Below are positions 62,759 through 64,000 of a DNA stretch of 64,000 nucleotides, in pieces; position 1 is the stretch's first letter; each line of letters opens with the position of its first letter. A program made the translations under genes and the position numbers. Origin of the DNA: Portibacter marinus. Lineage in GTDB: Bacteria > Bacteroidota > Bacteroidia > Chitinophagales > Saprospiraceae. The notes below the pieces were generated by a model. It searched no databases. It was given only the letters and a program-made list of their open reading frames with translations, and was not told where the DNA came from. The stretch is taken from assembly GCF_021533195.1 (NCBI RefSeq), contig NZ_JAJNKB010000013.1, positions 1 to 64,000 of the forward strand. Direction: 5' to 3'.

Positions 62759-64000
62759 TTATTTAATAATGCTAATTTTCTTAGATGACATTGAGTGCGG
62801 AGTCTGAATTACAATGAAATAGATGCCATTTTCCAGATCCTTAGTTTGGAATTTAATTTGTTGTGGACCTTTATTGAATGCTCTGGATTCAATTTGCTTT
62901 ATCCGTTGGCCACTAAGATTAACCAATTGAACACTGACTTTTTGAGTCATGTTCAGATTAAAATTAATCGAAGTCTCATAGCTAGATGGATTCGGAAATA
63001 CATTTATTTGCAAATCATCAAATAGATCGCTTCCCTCGTTAGTTTTTTTCAATGACGAAGCACCACAATCAGAGTCTCCAGAATTGATCGCATTAATTAT
63101 GATTTGGGCAACTGCTATCAAATTATCAGCTTCAGCGTCAGTTAAATCTTTCCCCCTTTTTGCTTCAACTTGATTTATGAACGCATTGAGCAAATCAAGA
63201 GCCTCCTGAGGATCTCCATTGGCACAAGCAGATACAGCATTATTGATTTTGACAGTAAAGGCATTTTCTAAGCCGTGTTTTACAGAAAGACTTACAACAA
63301 GTCCTTCTAATGTACTTACCGCGCCATCAACATTAACAATTGGATCGCAAACGTCACCTATATTGTCTTGATCTAAGTCTTCTTGACCTGTATTAGCGTC
63401 TAATGGGCAATTATCATCTCCATCAAGAACGCCATCATTATCGTCGTCCGGATCAACACAATCAGGAGAATTGTCGCCGTCATTATCTGGAGAAGTACTT
63501 GAAGCATCCAAAGGATCAGATCCACATGCTAGTTCATCATCATCCGTTTGTCCATCATTGTCATCGTCCGGATCACCGACATCACAAAGACCATCACCAT
63601 CCGTATCGGTTCCATCATTTGCTACGTCATCCGTCCCGCTTGAGCAGTCATCACAACCATCGCCATCAGCGTCTCTACAAACAAATGGATTCAAAACATC
63701 AGAATCATCAACGTCAGCAACGCCATCGTTATCATCATCCGGATCACCGACATCACAAAGACCATCACCATCCGTATCGGTTCCATCATTTGCTACGTCA
63801 TCTGTACCACTAGAGCAATCATCACAACCATCGCCATCAGCGTCTCTACAAACAAATGGATTCAAAACATCAGAATCATCAACGTCAGCAACGCCATCGT
63901 TATCATCATCTGGATCAACACAATCTGCTATTCCATCTGAATCTGTGTCAGTTTCTAAATTCCCACATCCACATTGACCGGGGTTAGTCTTATTAGCGTC
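62759..64000 (-). CDS. Thrombospondin type-3 repeat secreted protein with T9SS sorting domain (5' end off the window)
   Basis: Seen: the frame is open to base 64000, so the start is missing and 413 residues are visible. The first half is Asp/Gly-rich calcium repeats (DPDDDNDGVADVDDSDVLN and DTDGDGLCDVGDPDDD types), with two nearly identical 57-residue units. Then come about 100 residues of a helical domain (INNAVSACANGDPQEALDLL) and a C-terminal type A sorting domain (INVFPNPSSYETSINF start, last 80 residues). Known: TSP3 repeats bind calcium and rigidify extracellular proteins. Inferred: large secreted or surface protein; other domains lie beyond the window. A terminator follows. Confidence 0.9.
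   Translation of the reverse strand, partial: DANKTNPGQCGCGNLETDTDSDGIADCVDPDDDNDGVADVDDSDVLNPFVCRDADGDGCDDCSSGTDDVANDGTDTDGDGLCDVGDPDDDNDGVADVDDSDVLNPFVCRDADGDGCDDCSSGTDDVANDGTDTDGDGLCDVGDPDDDNDGQTDDDELACGSDPLDASSTSPDNDGDNSPDCVDPDDDNDGVLDGDDNCPLDANTGQEDLDQDNIGDVCDPIVNVDGAVSTLEGLVVSLSVKHGLENAFTVKINNAVSACANGDPQEALDLLNAFINQVEAKRGKDLTDAEADNLIAVAQIIINAINSGDSDCGASSLKKTNEGSDLFDDLQINVFPNPSSYETSINFNLNMTQKVSVQLVNLSGQRIKQIESRAFNKGPQQIKFQTKDLENGIYFIVIQTPHSMSSKKISIIK
63570..63911. repeat. Two 171-bp tandem units inside the TSP3 gene
   Basis: Seen: 63570-63740 and 63741-63911 are near identical at the DNA level (a few substitutions, for example around 63630 and 63800). Each encodes 57 residues of calcium repeats. 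More copies may follow off the window. The near identity suggests a recent duplication. Confidence 0.85.

Noticed and set aside
63403-63813. Plus-strand frames opposite the TSP3 gene
   Set aside because: They are His/Pro/Ser-rich mirror frames of the repetitive Asp/Gly codons.

Overview
The window looks like chromosomal DNA of a Bacteroidota bacterium, most plausibly a marine Saprospiria-type organism. The support is: at least three secreted proteins with type IX secretion (T9SS) C-terminal sorting domains or thrombospondin type-3 calcium repeats, two LytTR-type two-component pairs with LytS-like kinases, a Reg_prop/Y_Y_Y hybrid two-component regulator, an OmpA/TonB-style outer-membrane repertoire, DUF6090, DUF3467 and DUF2200 proteins, and several TAnnTTTG (-7) promoter boxes upstream of genes. 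The lineage is an inference; no rRNA or tRNA gene was seen.

Layout. 1-6.3 kb: three secreted proteins (a cut-off repeat adhesin, a P-domain protein and an M12B metalloprotease). 6.4-20.8 kb: housekeeping and core genes (uracil-DNA glycosylase family, quinone oxidoreductase, TetR regulator, dnaA, a 5'-nucleotidase split into two genes, an A-type Fe-S carrier, a MoeB/ThiF-rhodanese protein, a LytTR pair, a TonB-type barrel, ruvB), followed by a decayed Uma2 nuclease gene. 21.2-25.5 kb: two paralogous tail-fibre/adhesin-like proteins, one with a YadA-like 14-residue head. 25.6-29.6 kb: a compact three-gene operon for non-phosphorylative sugar-acid (pentonate) breakdown. 29.76-30.88 kb: a non-coding array of seven 161-162 bp units, each carrying two long hairpins. 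30.9-33.7 kb: second LytTR pair. 34-41 kb: lipoproteins, a cholesterol-dependent-cytolysin-like protein, and an RsbQ-like hydrolase next to a PAS hybrid kinase. 41-44.6 kb: an ankyrin-type protein, then two genes each broken by one in-frame stop (M28 peptidase, GNAT acetyltransferase), then DUF2200. 44.7-51.3 kb: penicillin acylase family protein and a 1349-residue hybrid two-component regulator.

52.4-61.1 kb is the most unusual coding region: eight DUF6090 membrane proteins in one strand-coherent run, interleaved with a C45 Ntn-hydrolase and a gamma-glutamyltransferase. All share a near-invariant N-terminal membrane anchor but have unrelated-looking C-terminal domains; three neighbouring pairs overlap by exactly 8 bp (start codon of one inside the last codons of the other). 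The two terminal members are broken. A DUF819 transporter lies just upstream, and the window ends inside a thrombospondin-type-3 repeat protein with a 171-bp internal duplication.

Main points for follow-up: the paired-hairpin tandem array, the DUF6090 run, four 22-bp iterons beside dnaA, the cytolysin-like lipoprotein, the RsbQ-PAS kinase pair, and the three genes that each carry a single in-frame stop.
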